A DNA stretch of 64,000 nt from Clostridia bacterium (GTDB lineage Bacteria; Bacillota; Clostridia; Oscillospirales; CAG-272): positions 1 to 64,000 of the forward strand of contig JAFUIQ010000009.1 in the NCBI GenBank assembly GCA_017468385.1, in the 5' to 3' direction. Below, in pieces: positions 32,589 through 41,846 of this stretch (position 1 is the first letter of the stretch; every line of letters starts with the position of its first letter). Both the position numbers and the translations under genes were made by a program. The notes under the pieces were generated by a model that made no database searches, had not been told where the DNA came from, and worked only from the letters and a program-made list of their open reading frames with translations.

Positions 32589-34739
32589 TTGCTGACGTGG
32601 GAGTCTCCCGTGTCCGCCATGCGGGGCGTAGGGGCCGCCCGGCAGGCCGCGCTTGCGTCCCTGGGAATCGGATGCGTGCGGGATCTTTTGTACCATATTC
32701 CCCGGGGATACCAGTGCCGCGGCAATGTGAAAACCGTCGCCGAAGCGGCGGAGATGGCACGCCGGGGAGACAGTATGCCGGTGTCCCTTATGCTGACGGT
32801 GTCGGCCGAGCCGAATTACCGCATGATCCGGCGGGGTATGTCCATCTTGCGATTCCGCGCCTTTGACGAAACCGGCACTTGCGAGATCACCTATTTCAAT
32901 CAGAATTTCCTGCGAAACGTGTTCCATACCGGTGGGGAGTTCCGCTTTTTTGGACGGGTCAGCGCGGAGGGCCGCACTATCAAGATGGCATCGCCGATCT
33001 GGGAGGTATGTGCCCCCGGGGTGGATTTGCCGGGCATCGTGCCGGTGTATTCCCTCGCATCCGGACTGTCTCAGAAGATTTTGTCCCAGCTGATCCGGGA
33101 CGCTTTGCACAGTGTGGGCACTCATCTGCCGGAGGTGCTCCCCCCGGAGGTGGTGCGCCGACAGTCCCTGTGCACCCTGGCTTATGCCATGCAGAATATC
33201 CATTTTCCCGAGGATGGGGATGCCCTGATCCGTGCCCGCCGCCGATTGATTTTTGAGGAGTATTTCTCCCTCGGTCTGGCGGTGGCGTCTGCCACCCAGC
33301 CGGACACCGCCGGTGTACGGATGCCGGAGGGGGATATTGCGCCCTTTGCCGGGGCATTGCCTTACGATCTTACCGGTGCCCAGAAGCGATCCATTGCCGA
33401 AATTGCCGCGGATATGGCCGGCGGCAAGCGCATGAATCGGATTCTCATCGGTGATGTGGGATCAGGCAAAACCGCCGTCGCGGCGGCGGCGGCCTATATC
33501 GCGGCACGGAACGGCTACCAGACAGCCCTTATGGCACCCACGGAAATTCTGGCGGTCCAGCATTATCGGGAGTTGTCCGGATTGCTTGGCCGGTTGGGGA
33601 TCGAGTGCGTACTGCTCACCGGTGCCGTGACAGGTGCACAGCGCCGCGCCGTATGCGAATCCCTGGCCCGCCCGGGCGGGGCTGTGGTGGCGGTGGGAAC
33701 CCATGCTCTTTTGAACAGCAGTGTACAGTTTGACCGCCTGGGGCTGGTGATCGAGGACGAACAGCACCGCTTCGGCGTCCGCCAACGTGCCGCCTTGGCG
33801 GAGAAGAACGAATCGGCCCACGTGCTGGTGATGAGTGCCACACCGATTCCGCGGACGCTGTCGCTGGTAACGTATGGCGGCATCCGCGTGTCGCGGCTGG
33901 ATGAAATGCCGCCGGGACGGCAGGTGGTGGACACCTTTGTGGTGGATGAAAGCTACCGCGCCCGGCTCAACGCCTTTATCCGGAAGCAAACGGACGGGGG
34001 GCATCAGGTGTACATTGTGTGCCCCTCTGTGGAGGAGAATCCGGATAAAAAAATCAAAATTCCCGACGATCCCGAGGAGCTGGCGGATCTGATTTTCGGT
34101 GCAGAGAGGGATATGGACGAAAAACCGCCCCTGAAAGCGGCGGTGGAGTTCGCACAAACCATCGCGGCCACCTTCCCGGATCTAACCGTGGCCTTTGTCC
34201 ACGGTAAGATGAAGAATGCCGAGAAGGATCGGGTTATGCAGGCGTTCAGCGAGGGTGAGATCTCCATTCTTGTGTCTACTACGGTCATCGAGGTGGGGGT
34301 CAACGTGCCCAACGCCACCTTGATGATCATCGAAAACGCCGATCGGTTCGGCTTGTCCCAGCTGCATCAGCTTCGCGGCCGGGTGGGCCGCGGCAAGGCG
34401 AAATCCTACTGCGTGCTGGTGTCGGACACGAAGGGCGGCGATGCCCGGGCGCGACTGGATGTGCTCAAAAAAAACCACGACGGCAACGCCATCGCAGAGG
34501 AAGATCTGAAACTCCGTGGCCCCGGTGATTTTCTCAAAACGGGCGGCGAGATCCGCCAGCACGGCGACATCCGTCTGCCTGTGGCGGCGGGGCCGGGGGA
34601 TGTGGAAATCCTGGCGGCGGCCATGGAGGAAGCCCGGCTGATTCTGGAGGCGGATCCCGATCTGTCCCGGCCCGATCATGCCGCATTGCGGGCAACGGCA
34701 CAGGATGTGCTTCGGGAAACGGCCAATACCATGAACTGA
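32589..34739 (+). CDS. recG: ATP-dependent DNA helicase RecG
   Basis: RecG remodels stalled forks and branched recombination intermediates. The protein has an N-terminal wedge (OB-fold) domain, Walker A IGDVGSGKT, the DEQH-box form of motif II in VIEDEQHRFG, ATPIPRTL, and the C-terminal FVHGKMKNAEKDRVM, STTVIEVGVNVPNA and QLHQLRGRVGRG motifs. The start was set at TTG 32589, about eight bases after AGAGG; upstream in-frame codons from 32454 overlap the promoter. This gives 716 residues, slightly over the usual 680-690. Confidence 0.95.
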   Translation: MLTWESPVSAMRGVGAARQAALASLGIGCVRDLLYHIPRGYQCRGNVKTVAEAAEMARRGDSMPVSLMLTVSAEPNYRMIRRGMSILRFRAFDETGTCEITYFNQNFLRNVFHTGGEFRFFGRVSAEGRTIKMASPIWEVCAPGVDLPGIVPVYSLASGLSQKILSQLIRDALHSVGTHLPEVLPPEVVRRQSLCTLAYAMQNIHFPEDGDALIRARRRLIFEEYFSLGLAVASATQPDTAGVRMPEGDIAPFAGALPYDLTGAQKRSIAEIAADMAGGKRMNRILIGDVGSGKTAVAAAAAYIAARNGYQTALMAPTEILAVQHYRELSGLLGRLGIECVLLTGAVTGAQRRAVCESLARPGGAVVAVGTHALLNSSVQFDRLGLVIEDEQHRFGVRQRAALAEKNESAHVLVMSATPIPRTLSLVTYGGIRVSRLDEMPPGRQVVDTFVVDESYRARLNAFIRKQTDGGHQVYIVCPSVEENPDKKIKIPDDPEELADLIFGAERDMDEKPPLKAAVEFAQTIAATFPDLTVAFVHGKMKNAEKDRVMQAFSEGEISILVSTTVIEVGVNVPNATLMIIENADRFGLSQLHQLRGRVGRGKAKSYCVLVSDTKGGDARARLDVLKKNHDGNAIAEEDLKLRGPGDFLKTGGEIRQHGDIRLPVAAGPGDVEILAAAMEEARLILEADPDLSRPDHAALRATAQDVLRETANTMN

Positions 34740-34741
34740 AA

Positions 34742-34782
34742 AAGGGAGATATCGCACAGCCATGCGATATCTCCTTTTTGTG
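34742..34782. terminator. Bidirectional terminator between recG and the DtxR-type gene
   Basis: GGAGATATCGCA (34745-34756) pairs with TGCGATATCTCC (34763-34774), with an A-rich left flank and TTTTTG on the right. Confidence 0.85.
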
Positions 34783-34790
34783 TTAGTCCA

Positions 34791-35159
34791 TTATTCCAGA
34801 TTTTCCATATACGCTTTGATGGCCTGGAACGTGGTGTCGCTGAGGTCGTGCTCGATTTTGCACGCATCCTCGGCGGCCGTTTCGCTGTCTACGCCAAGTC
34901 GGACAAACAATTCCGTCAGCAGGGTGTGACGCTCGTAGGTTTTGCTGGCGGTTTCCATGCCCACGTCGGTCAGAAGCAGATATCCGTCCCCATCCGTGAT
35001 CACATAGCCGCCCTTTTTCAACAGACCGATGGCGCGGCTGACGCTGGGCTTGGAGAATCCCATATGCTCCCCAACGTCCACGGCGCGAACCGGTTTTCCC
35101 GCTTTGGAAAGCACAAATATTGTCTCAAGATACATCTCGCCCGATTCCTGCAGGTGCAT
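34791..35159 (-). CDS. DtxR/MntR family metal-dependent repressor (iron-type ligands)
   Basis: The 122-residue protein has the DtxR winged helix (VDVGEHMGFSKPSVSRAIGLLKKGGYV) and a dimerisation domain, but no SH3-like third domain. The ligand positions read as in iron-sensing DtxR: Met in GEMYLETI (where MntR has Asp), and Cys, Glu and His in ACKIEHDLS (DtxR ACRWEHVMS). It should repress metal-uptake genes when Fe(II)-like ions bind. The start at 35159 was chosen because AAGGAGG abuts the ATG at 35165 but is six bases from this one. Its promoter lies in the end of mutY. Confidence 0.85.
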   Translation of the reverse strand: MHLQESGEMYLETIFVLSKAGKPVRAVDVGEHMGFSKPSVSRAIGLLKKGGYVITDGDGYLLLTDVGMETASKTYERHTLLTELFVRLGVDSETAAEDACKIEHDLSDTTFQAIKAYMENLE

Positions 35160-35189
35160 ATTCATCCTCCTTGTCAAACTGTTGTATTT

Positions 35190-35218
35190 AGGATACCACA
35201 AATTTGTGAAGATTTCAA
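35190..35218 (-). promoter_or_regulatory. Promoter with palindromic operator for the DtxR-type gene
   Basis: On the minus strand TTGAAA (35218-35213), 17 bases, TATCCT (35195-35190). The perfect palindrome CACAAATTTGTG (35197-35208) sits inside the spacer. It does not match the classical DtxR box, so the binding protein is unknown; autoregulation is a guess. Confidence 0.5.
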
Positions 35219-36273
35219 GTCCCCTCGTCCAGCAAAAGCGGTTTGTAAGCCTTGAACGCACCGGGAATAGCGTAATCCTCCATGTTACCGGTCCCCGCCC
35301 AGGCGTATCCGTCGGGCAGTACGGGGAGATCGCCGTTTCCATCCAGATGAACAATCCAGCCGCTCAACTGCCACTCAATGTGGGAGAACAGATGCTTGGC
35401 TGGCGGCAGGGGACGCTCCGCATGGATGAGTGCTTGCGGGAACATCCCGCGCAGACGGGCGATGGCCTCCGCCTCGGACAATTCTTCCTCGAACAGCATC
35501 GGCTGCCACAATCCGGACAAAAGCCCCTTTTCCGGACGGCGCATCAGCAGCCATTTTCCCTCGCAATGGGTGAGAAGAACGGTGATTTTTTCCACCCGGC
35601 GGGGCTTTTTCTCTCCCCGTACGGGAAGATGGGCAGCACTTCCCGCCGTGTAAGCGGCACATCGCTCCGAAAGCGGGCAATCGGCGCAGTGTGGCTCGCC
35701 GGGAACGCATACCAGCGCTCCCAATTCCATCAGCGCCTGGTTGAAGTCGCCGGGGGTATCCTCCGGCAATTCCTCCCGCACCCGGGCGGTGTATCGTTTT
35801 TTCGTTTCCGACATCAGAATGTCCGCCCGATCGTTGTACAGACGGGCGAATACCCGCATTACGTTCCCGTCCACGGCGGGAACGGGGATTCCGTAACTGA
35901 TGGACGCGATGGCGCCCGCAGTATATTCTCCGATGCCGGGCAAGGCCAGCAGCTCCTCATAGGTGGCGGGCAGATTGCCGCCGTATTTTTCCGTCAGCAG
36001 GATGGCGGCGCGGCGCAGATTGTCCGCACGGCTGTAATAGCCCAGCCCCTCCCATAATTTATGCAAGCGGTCCGGCGGGCACGCCGCCAGATCGGCCGGT
36101 GTGGGGAGTGCCTCCATGAAACGGGCATAATAGGGGAGAACAGCTGTCATGCGGGTCTGCTGGAGCATGATTTCGCTGACCCAGATGTGATACGGCGTGG
36201 GATCCTCCCGGAAGGGAAGTGTGCGTCGGTTGTCGTAAAACCACGCAAGAAGCGGTGGTGCAATATGCAGCAT
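35215..36273 (-). CDS. mutY: A/G-specific adenine DNA glycosylase
   Basis: MutY removes adenine mispaired with 8-oxoguanine. The 352-residue protein has the catalytic Glu in VSEIMLQQT (E34), the helix-hairpin-helix ALPGIGEYTAGAI, the catalytic Asp in PAVDGNVMR (D135), the 4Fe-4S cluster cysteines C189, C196, C199, C205 and a C-terminal Nudix-like 8-oxoG recognition domain. It lies 10 bases downstream of a radical SAM gene in the same direction. Confidence 0.94.
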   Translation of the reverse strand: MLHIAPPLLAWFYDNRRTLPFREDPTPYHIWVSEIMLQQTRMTAVLPYYARFMEALPTPADLAACPPDRLHKLWEGLGYYSRADNLRRAAILLTEKYGGNLPATYEELLALPGIGEYTAGAIASISYGIPVPAVDGNVMRVFARLYNDRADILMSETKKRYTARVREELPEDTPGDFNQALMELGALVCVPGEPHCADCPLSERCAAYTAGSAAHLPVRGEKKPRRVEKITVLLTHCEGKWLLMRRPEKGLLSGLWQPMLFEEELSEAEAIARLRGMFPQALIHAERPLPPAKHLFSHIEWQLSGWIVHLDGNGDLPVLPDGYAWAGTGNMEDYAIPGAFKAYKPLLLDEGT

Positions 36274-36283
36274 ACGGTATCCT

Positions 36284-37858
36284 TTACAGTTGTATTTCGG
36301 TGCGGCGATTCTGCCGATCGATGAGAATCGGTGTTCCGTCGGACAGACAGATCACCTGGACGGTGGACGGATGGGCCTCCCGGTGGGCGGCACAGTACTC
36401 CCGGCGGAGCTGTCCCTCCCGGGGATCGCGGGGAGGCTCCAGCTTGTCCGGCAGGGAGCCCGCCTCATGAGTCAGCCAGTCCAGAATCAGGCAGTCATCC
36501 AGCGCACCCGCATCCTCGGCGGCCACCCGCCCATGGGCGAATCGGCGGAAGGCGGAGAAAGCATCACGCTGGGACAAAGCCCGCACGGCGGGGATGGCAT
36601 CCGCCAGTGCGGCAAAAAAAGCAAAGGGAGAATCTTCCCGCGCCAGAAGGAAAGTGAGCGTGCGGGGGAAATTGCCGCCGCCGGCGAATCGGTCCAATAC
36701 CTCATCGATGCGGTGCAGGCGGCAGAGATCCTCATAGGAAAGGCAGTCGCTGATCAGCACCTCATAAGGCGGGGCGGGGGAGTATCGATAGCCCATCCCG
36801 GCGCACTGCTTGCGCAGGTTTGTCCCGGGCAGCAGCTTCAGAAAGCCCAGCTGCAGCAGATCGCAAACGGGAAAGGTTTCATCAAAGGATTGGGCAAACC
36901 GCGCAAGGCCCTCGTGGGGCAGTCCGGCAATCAGATCCGCGTGGATGTGGATGTTGCCCACCCGTCGGATCCGATCCAGCGCGGCAAGGATCGCCCGGGG
37001 ATCGGCGTGCCGATCGATGGCCCGGAGCGTGTCGGGATTTGTGGACTGCACGCCGCATTCCAGTTGGATTCTGCCCTTCGGCATGGCCGCCAGCGTGCGG
37101 AAATTCTCCTCATCCAGAAGATCGGCGCACACCTCGAAATGGTATGTCTTGCGGAAATTGTCCCCGGCCAACGCCTGCCAGATGGCATCCGCCCGACGGC
37201 GGTCGAAATTGAAGGTCCGATCCACAAACTTGATGACGGCCACGCCGTCCATGGATTCAAATTGGGCCAGCTCCGCGATGGTCTGCTCCGCGGATTTGGC
37301 CCGCACCCCGCGGGTGGCGGAGGACAGACAGTACGAGCAGCGGAAGGGGCATCCTCTTGAGGATTCGTAATACAGGATCCCGCCGGTTTTGGTGTGGGGC
37401 GGGTACAGATCATAGAGAATCCCTGCCTCGGCAAAGCCGCCGTAGGGCGTGCCGCACAGGATGGTGTGCCGCGGGGGCGGATTGTCGCAATACTCGCCGA
37501 AGGCGTCCTCGCCCTCCCCGGCGATGATGTTGTCCACGAAGGGGTGCTGCTCGAAAAAGGAGGGATCCTCGTAGGAGATCTCCGGCCCGCCGAAGACGAT
37601 CTTCGCATCCGGGCGGATCTGATGCAGATCCGCGGCCAGGGACAGAACGGTCTCCCGATTCCAGATGTACACGGAGAAGCCGTACACATCCGCATCCGCC
37701 TCGTACAGCGCTGTGAGAAACTCCCGCCGTCGGTCCTTCAGAGAGCGCTCGATGATGACAGCTTCCTGCCCCCGCCGGGTAAGAGCGCGGGCGATACAGC
37801 GAACGGCCAGATTGGTATGTACATAGGATGCGTTGCAGGCGACCAGTGCGACTTTCAT
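36284..37858 (-). CDS. B12-binding domain radical SAM protein (DUF4080 type)
   Basis: The 524-residue protein has a cobalamin-binding Rossmann domain at the N terminus (VALVACNASYVHTNLAVR, then VFGGPEISYE), the radical SAM cluster cysteines C170, C174, C177 in SRGCPFRCSYC, and a long C-terminal DUF4080-like region. Family members are widespread in anaerobes and have no assigned reaction; methyl transfer or tRNA/metabolite modification is possible. It is cotranscribed with mutY downstream and follows the small basic-protein gene at 26 bases. Confidence 0.88.
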   Translation of the reverse strand: MKVALVACNASYVHTNLAVRCIARALTRRGQEAVIIERSLKDRRREFLTALYEADADVYGFSVYIWNRETVLSLAADLHQIRPDAKIVFGGPEISYEDPSFFEQHPFVDNIIAGEGEDAFGEYCDNPPPRHTILCGTPYGGFAEAGILYDLYPPHTKTGGILYYESSRGCPFRCSYCLSSATRGVRAKSAEQTIAELAQFESMDGVAVIKFVDRTFNFDRRRADAIWQALAGDNFRKTYHFEVCADLLDEENFRTLAAMPKGRIQLECGVQSTNPDTLRAIDRHADPRAILAALDRIRRVGNIHIHADLIAGLPHEGLARFAQSFDETFPVCDLLQLGFLKLLPGTNLRKQCAGMGYRYSPAPPYEVLISDCLSYEDLCRLHRIDEVLDRFAGGGNFPRTLTFLLAREDSPFAFFAALADAIPAVRALSQRDAFSAFRRFAHGRVAAEDAGALDDCLILDWLTHEAGSLPDKLEPPRDPREGQLRREYCAAHREAHPSTVQVICLSDGTPILIDRQNRRTEIQL

Positions 37859-37884
37859 TATGAAACTTCCTTATTACGTGATAT

Positions 37885-38280
37885 CTATATTATATCGTCT
37901 TTCGCCGCCGGCTTCAAGCGTGTTTTCCGTTTTTGCCGGGGCGGGCGGTGTTTCTTTTTCCCCGGCGGGAGCAGATATCCGTTTTTCCATGTGTGGACCA
38001 GGGTTTTCTGCGCCTCGATCCGCCCGCGCCGGCGGAGCCGCAAAGTGTATTCCACCGTGACGGTATTCTCATCCTCCCGCAGGATGTAATCCGCTGTGTA
38101 TGTGCGGGATGTGCCGTCCGGGCTGTGGGCAATTTCCTCCATATAAGCCGCCGCCGCATCCCGCAGAGCCAGGTAAAATCCGTTCATGGTTTCGACAGTT
38201 TTGTTTTCTGTATCCGTTTCCAACCGGGGATAGGAAATCCGCCCGTGCGCAAAGGTTTCGGTGATTCGTTTTTCTGTCAT
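37885..38280 (-). CDS. Unknown cytoplasmic protein with a basic tail
   Basis: I do not recognise this 131-residue protein. Its middle (about 30-100) is a compact alpha/beta segment with regular strands (TYTADYILREDENTVTVEYT). The last 28 residues are very basic and proline-rich (PPGKKKHRPPRQKRKTRLK), suggesting nucleic-acid or membrane-surface contact. The start at 38280 is six bases after a GGGGGG run; ATG at 38286 is also possible. It precedes the radical SAM gene and is divergent from rarA, with about 110 bases between the starts. Confidence 0.6.
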   Translation of the reverse strand: MTEKRITETFAHGRISYPRLETDTENKTVETMNGFYLALRDAAAAYMEEIAHSPDGTSRTYTADYILREDENTVTVEYTLRLRRRGRIEAQKTLVHTWKNGYLLPPGKKKHRPPRQKRKTRLKPAAKDDII

Positions 38281-38330
38281 GTGCATCCCCCCCTGGGGAC
38301 AGTATATGAGAACGGAATGGGGAAGATGTG

Positions 38331-38359
38331 TTGCAATTCCCCGATTTTTCCGATATAAT
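38331..38359 (+). promoter_or_regulatory. Promoter of rarA
   Basis: TTGCAA (38331-38336), 17 bases, TATAAT (38354-38359), about 30 bases before the start. Confidence 0.7.
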
Positions 38360-38389
38360 GTATGTATTACATCCTTCGGAGTGATAATT

Positions 38390-39664
38390 ATGTCAGATTT
38401 CATCCGTACAGCCCCCGCCGCAGATCGCCTGCGCCCCACATCCTTTGATGATATGTCCGGCCAGAAGCATCTGGTGGGAGAGCGGGGCGTTCTGCGCCGA
38501 TTGGCGTCCTCGGGACGCATCCCCAGTATGATTTTTTTCGGCCCGCCCGGTACGGGCAAGACCACGGCGGCCTCCATTATCGCCGCATCGTCCGGCATGA
38601 CACTGCGCCACCTGAACGCTACCACCGCATCTCTGGCTGATGTGCGTGCCGTGGCGGCGGAAACGGAGGGCCTGCTCGGCGCGGGCGGCATCCTTCTCTA
38701 TTTGGATGAGATCCAGTACTTCAACCGCAAACAGCAGCAGTCCCTTCTGGAATATGTGGAGGACGGGCGGATCACGCTGATCGCCGCCACCACGGAGAAC
38801 CCCTATTATTATGTGTACGACGCCCTACTCTCCCGCTGCTCCGTCTTTGAGTTCAAGCCGGTAACGGCGGCGGATATGATGCCCCGCCTGCGCCGTGCGG
38901 CACAGATGCTATCCGAGGAGGCATCCCATCCCATCTCCTGTGAGGAGGCGGCGCTTTCCTATATCGCCTCCGTTTCGGGCGGGGATGTGCGCCGTGCGAT
39001 CACCATGCTGGAGCAGGCCATCGCCTATGTGGCGGCGGGGGATGAGAGCGAAACGGTGCTGACGCGGGAGATCGCCGGGCAGTTTGTGCCCTCCATCTCC
39101 GCCGGGAATTTCGACGGGGACGGGGACGTGCATTACGACCTGCTCTCCTGTTTGCAGAAATCCATTCGCGGATCCGACCCCTCGGCGGCGGTGTTCTATC
39201 TGGCCCGGCTTCTGGAGGGCGGCGATCTGATCTCCCCCTGCCGGCGGCTCATGGTGATCGCCAGCGAGGATATCGGCGCGGCCTATCCCATGGCGGCGGT
39301 AATTACCCGCGCCTGCGTGGAAAGCGCCAAGGAACTCGGCTTGCCGGAGGCACGGATTCCGTTGGCCAATGCGGCAGTCATGCTGGCCACGGCACCGAAA
39401 TCCAATACGGCCTATGCGGCATTGGACCGTGCCGCCGAGGATATCCGGGCGGGGAAGGGACTGGTGATTCCCACCCATCTGCGCTCGCCCCAGTTCAAGG
39501 GATATGTGTATCCCCACGACTACACCTATGACTACGTTCCCCAGCAGTATCTGCCCGACGATGTGGCGGATGCGGGATACTCCGAATTCGGTGACAACAA
39601 AACGGAAGCCGCCGCCGCGGCCTATTGGGAGAAGGCAAAACGGGAAGGCGGAAAAAAGAAATAA
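38390..39664 (+). CDS. rarA: Replication-associated recombination protein A (AAA+ ATPase)
   Basis: RarA (MgsA/WRNIP1 family) acts on stalled replication forks. The 424-residue protein opens RPTSFDDMSGQKHLVG, and has Walker A FGPPGTGKTT, Walker B LLYLDEI, sensor 1 AATTENP and the C-terminal tetramerisation domain with LARLLEGGDLISPCRRL, ASEDIG and GYVYPHDYT. The start at 38390 follows GGAG; upstream in-frame codons overlap the promoter and the divergent gene. Confidence 0.94.
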   Translation: MSDFIRTAPAADRLRPTSFDDMSGQKHLVGERGVLRRLASSGRIPSMIFFGPPGTGKTTAASIIAASSGMTLRHLNATTASLADVRAVAAETEGLLGAGGILLYLDEIQYFNRKQQQSLLEYVEDGRITLIAATTENPYYYVYDALLSRCSVFEFKPVTAADMMPRLRRAAQMLSEEASHPISCEEAALSYIASVSGGDVRRAITMLEQAIAYVAAGDESETVLTREIAGQFVPSISAGNFDGDGDVHYDLLSCLQKSIRGSDPSAAVFYLARLLEGGDLISPCRRLMVIASEDIGAAYPMAAVITRACVESAKELGLPEARIPLANAAVMLATAPKSNTAYAALDRAAEDIRAGKGLVIPTHLRSPQFKGYVYPHDYTYDYVPQQYLPDDVADAGYSEFGDNKTEAAAAAYWEKAKREGGKKK

Positions 39665-39669
39665 TCAAG

Positions 39670-39703
39670 AATGTCCGGCGATGACGTGCGCCGGGCATTT
39701 TTG
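39670..39703 (+). terminator. Terminator after rarA
   Basis: ATGTCCGGCG (39671-39680) pairs with CGCCGGGCAT (39689-39698, one G-U), followed by TTTTT. Confidence 0.8.
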
Positions 39704-39742
39704 TCGAAAAATGAATAAATATGCGCAATATGCACAAAACCT

Positions 39743-40291
39743 GGGGGGGGGGTAACACTTTTTTATGTATAAAGTGGAATGTGATCGGTGACAACTGTAA
39801 GCGGTTGACAAAAATCACGGTGTAAGGTATACTAAATTGAATGGTTGCCTTCTTCCCGCAATAAGGAAACGGATCCAAAATAAACGAACGGTGTGCTGAA
39901 GTTTACGGTTGTTTATCAAATCCGTTTCTAAACACCGATGATATACAATTGTAACTATCTGAAGCGGAGAAAGGGGATTTTTTCCTGGAAAAACAGGTGG
40001 AATCGGCTGAAAAATATGGTTAAAAATATTGCATTTGGCGGCTTGCTGTGATATAATTATTTAGGTATAGTATTCTCTTGGCATAGTAGATTGATGATTT
40101 CCCGGTGCGATGTGCGGCGCTTTTCATCAGCACAGCACGTCCGGCGCGTGAGACAAAACGGATGGTTTTGACATCATGAGTGCAGTATCAGTCCGTTGTG
40201 TCTGCGGTTACCATGCCAATAGAATGACGGTCCCGCCCCGGCCGAGCCGATCCTGTTTTGCATAGGTGCGGGATTTTGAAGGGAGATATGA
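39743..40291 (+). promoter_or_regulatory. Long structured leader with two promoters before the polysaccharide operon
   Basis: This gene-free stretch starts with a run of ten G (39743-39752). Promoter one is TTGACA (39805-39810), 17 bases, TATACT (39828-39833). Promoter two is TTGCAT (40029-40034), 17 bases, TATAAT (40052-40057). Between them GAAACGGAT (39866-39874) pairs with ATCCGTTTC (39920-39928), with an inner ATAAAC/GTTTAT stem. After the second promoter AGACAAAACGGA (40151-40162) pairs with TCCGTTGTGTCT (40192-40203, one mismatch). The leader is about 450 or 225 bases long and carries no recognisable riboswitch or JUMPstart element. Confidence 0.65.
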
Positions 40292-41068
40292 ATGGATAAA
40301 ATAGAAAAGAATACAAAAGATTATTTTGTCGTAGACTTAGCGTACATAGCGAAGGTGATCTGGGAAAAGATCTGGTTCGTGGTTATCGCCAGCCTTGTGA
40401 TGGCCGTGATCGGATTCTCTGTTTCCGCCTTTCTGATCACACCGACGTATTCTTCCTCCGTTATGCTGTATGTTAACAACAGCTCCTTCACGGTGGGCGA
40501 CTTGGGCTTCAGTATCAGCTCTTCGGAATTGACCGCGGCCCAGAGCCTGGCGAAAACCTATACGGTTCTTTTGAAAAACCGCACCACTCTGGAGCGGCTC
40601 ATCGATGAAACCGGTGTGGACTACGACTGGGAAGATGTGTACGACATGATCGAATCCGGCCCCGTGAACGAGACGGAGGTTATGCAGGTGACCGTTACCT
40701 GTGAGGATCCCTACGAGGCGGAAAAGATCGCCAACGGCATTGCCAAGGTCCTGCCCCAGCGCATTGCGGAGATTGTGGAGGGTGCTTCCATGGAGGTGGT
40801 GGATTCCGCCATCGCCGATCCGGAAAAAGTCGCTCCCAGCATTACCGTGTATACGGTGGTCGGCTTTATTGTAGGCGCACTTCTGTCGGTTTCTGTACTG
40901 ATCGTAACCGTCCTCATGGACAATACCGTCCACGACGAGGAATATGTGATCAAGATGTATGATTATCCGATTCTTGCGAAGGTTCCGGATCTGCTGGATG
41001 CAGGAGAAAAGAAGTACGGATATTACTACAAATACGGATCCGATAAGGGAGGAGATACCAATGGCTGA
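40292..41068 (+). CDS. Polysaccharide chain-length regulator / kinase modulator (Wzz-CpsC-YveK family)
   Basis: The 258-residue protein has two membrane helices (about 22-45 and 190-212) enclosing an extracytoplasmic domain that begins TPTYSSSVMLYVNN, and a short cytoplasmic tail. This is the Gram-positive Wzz-like layout, in which the protein activates a separate BY-kinase. It opens the operon: GGGAGAT precedes the start, and the kinase gene overlaps its end by eight bases. Confidence 0.9.
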   Translation: MDKIEKNTKDYFVVDLAYIAKVIWEKIWFVVIASLVMAVIGFSVSAFLITPTYSSSVMLYVNNSSFTVGDLGFSISSSELTAAQSLAKTYTVLLKNRTTLERLIDETGVDYDWEDVYDMIESGPVNETEVMQVTVTCEDPYEAEKIANGIAKVLPQRIAEIVEGASMEVVDSAIADPEKVAPSITVYTVVGFIVGALLSVSVLIVTVLMDNTVHDEEYVIKMYDYPILAKVPDLLDAGEKKYGYYYKYGSDKGGDTNG

Positions 41069-41846
41069 TAGAGTAAAAAAGAAAAACGATTTCTTCTCCG
41101 TTACGGATAATCAGAAAACCCTGCATAAGAATCTGAAGTTTACCGCCACCGAACAGTATAAGCTCCTTCGTACGAATCTGTTGTTCACCATGACCGAAGC
41201 CGAAGGGTGCAAGATCATCGGTGTAACCAGTTCCATGCGAGGCGAGGGAAAGAGTACGACGGCAGTCAACCTTTCCTATGTGCTGGCGGAAAGCGGAAAG
41301 AAGGTTATCCTGATCGACGGTGACCTCCGTATCCCTTCCATTGCGAAGAAGATGCAGATTGATTCCGGCCCCGGCCTGGCCGATCTGCTCCGCGGAGAAT
41401 CTACCATTGATCTGTCGGGACTCCGCTCCCAGCAGCTGCCGAACTGGTACATCATGCCGGCCGGCTCCCTGCCCCCCAATCCGTCCGAGCTGCTTGGCTC
41501 CAAGCGTATGGAGGCGGCACTGAAAGGACTGTCCGCCCACTTTGATTACATCATTGTGGACCTGCCGCCGGTGAATATCGTGTCGGATGCCTTGGCCATT
41601 TCCAAGTACATCACCGGTATGATCCTGGTTATCCGTGAGGAATACTGCGAGAAGAAAGAACTGGAAAACTGCATACGGCAGCTGAAGCTTTCCAATGTCA
41701 ACGTCCTCGGCTGTGTCATGAACGGAACGAAGGCAGGCAAGGGATACTACAGCAAATATCGCTACAAACGGTACTATAAGTATTACAAAACCTACGGGGG
41801 TTACGATTCTGCTGAAAAAATATCAGGCGGACAGGTGAATGATTGA
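41061..41846 (+). CDS. BY-type tyrosine kinase (CpsD/YwqD family)
   Basis: The 261-residue cytoplasmic kinase has the residues EQYKLLRTNL, Walker A SSMRGEGKST, Walker A' VILIDGDLR and Walker B YIIVDLPP. The C terminus is a tyrosine cluster (YYSKYRYKRYYKYYKTYGGY), the autophosphorylation site. With the preceding CpsC-like protein it controls chain length and export of the polysaccharide. The start at 41061 follows GGGAGGAG and is inside the end of the upstream gene. Confidence 0.93.
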   Translation: MADRVKKKNDFFSVTDNQKTLHKNLKFTATEQYKLLRTNLLFTMTEAEGCKIIGVTSSMRGEGKSTTAVNLSYVLAESGKKVILIDGDLRIPSIAKKMQIDSGPGLADLLRGESTIDLSGLRSQQLPNWYIMPAGSLPPNPSELLGSKRMEAALKGLSAHFDYIIVDLPPVNIVSDALAISKYITGMILVIREEYCEKKELENCIRQLKLSNVNVLGCVMNGTKAGKGYYSKYRYKRYYKYYKTYGGYDSAEKISGGQVND

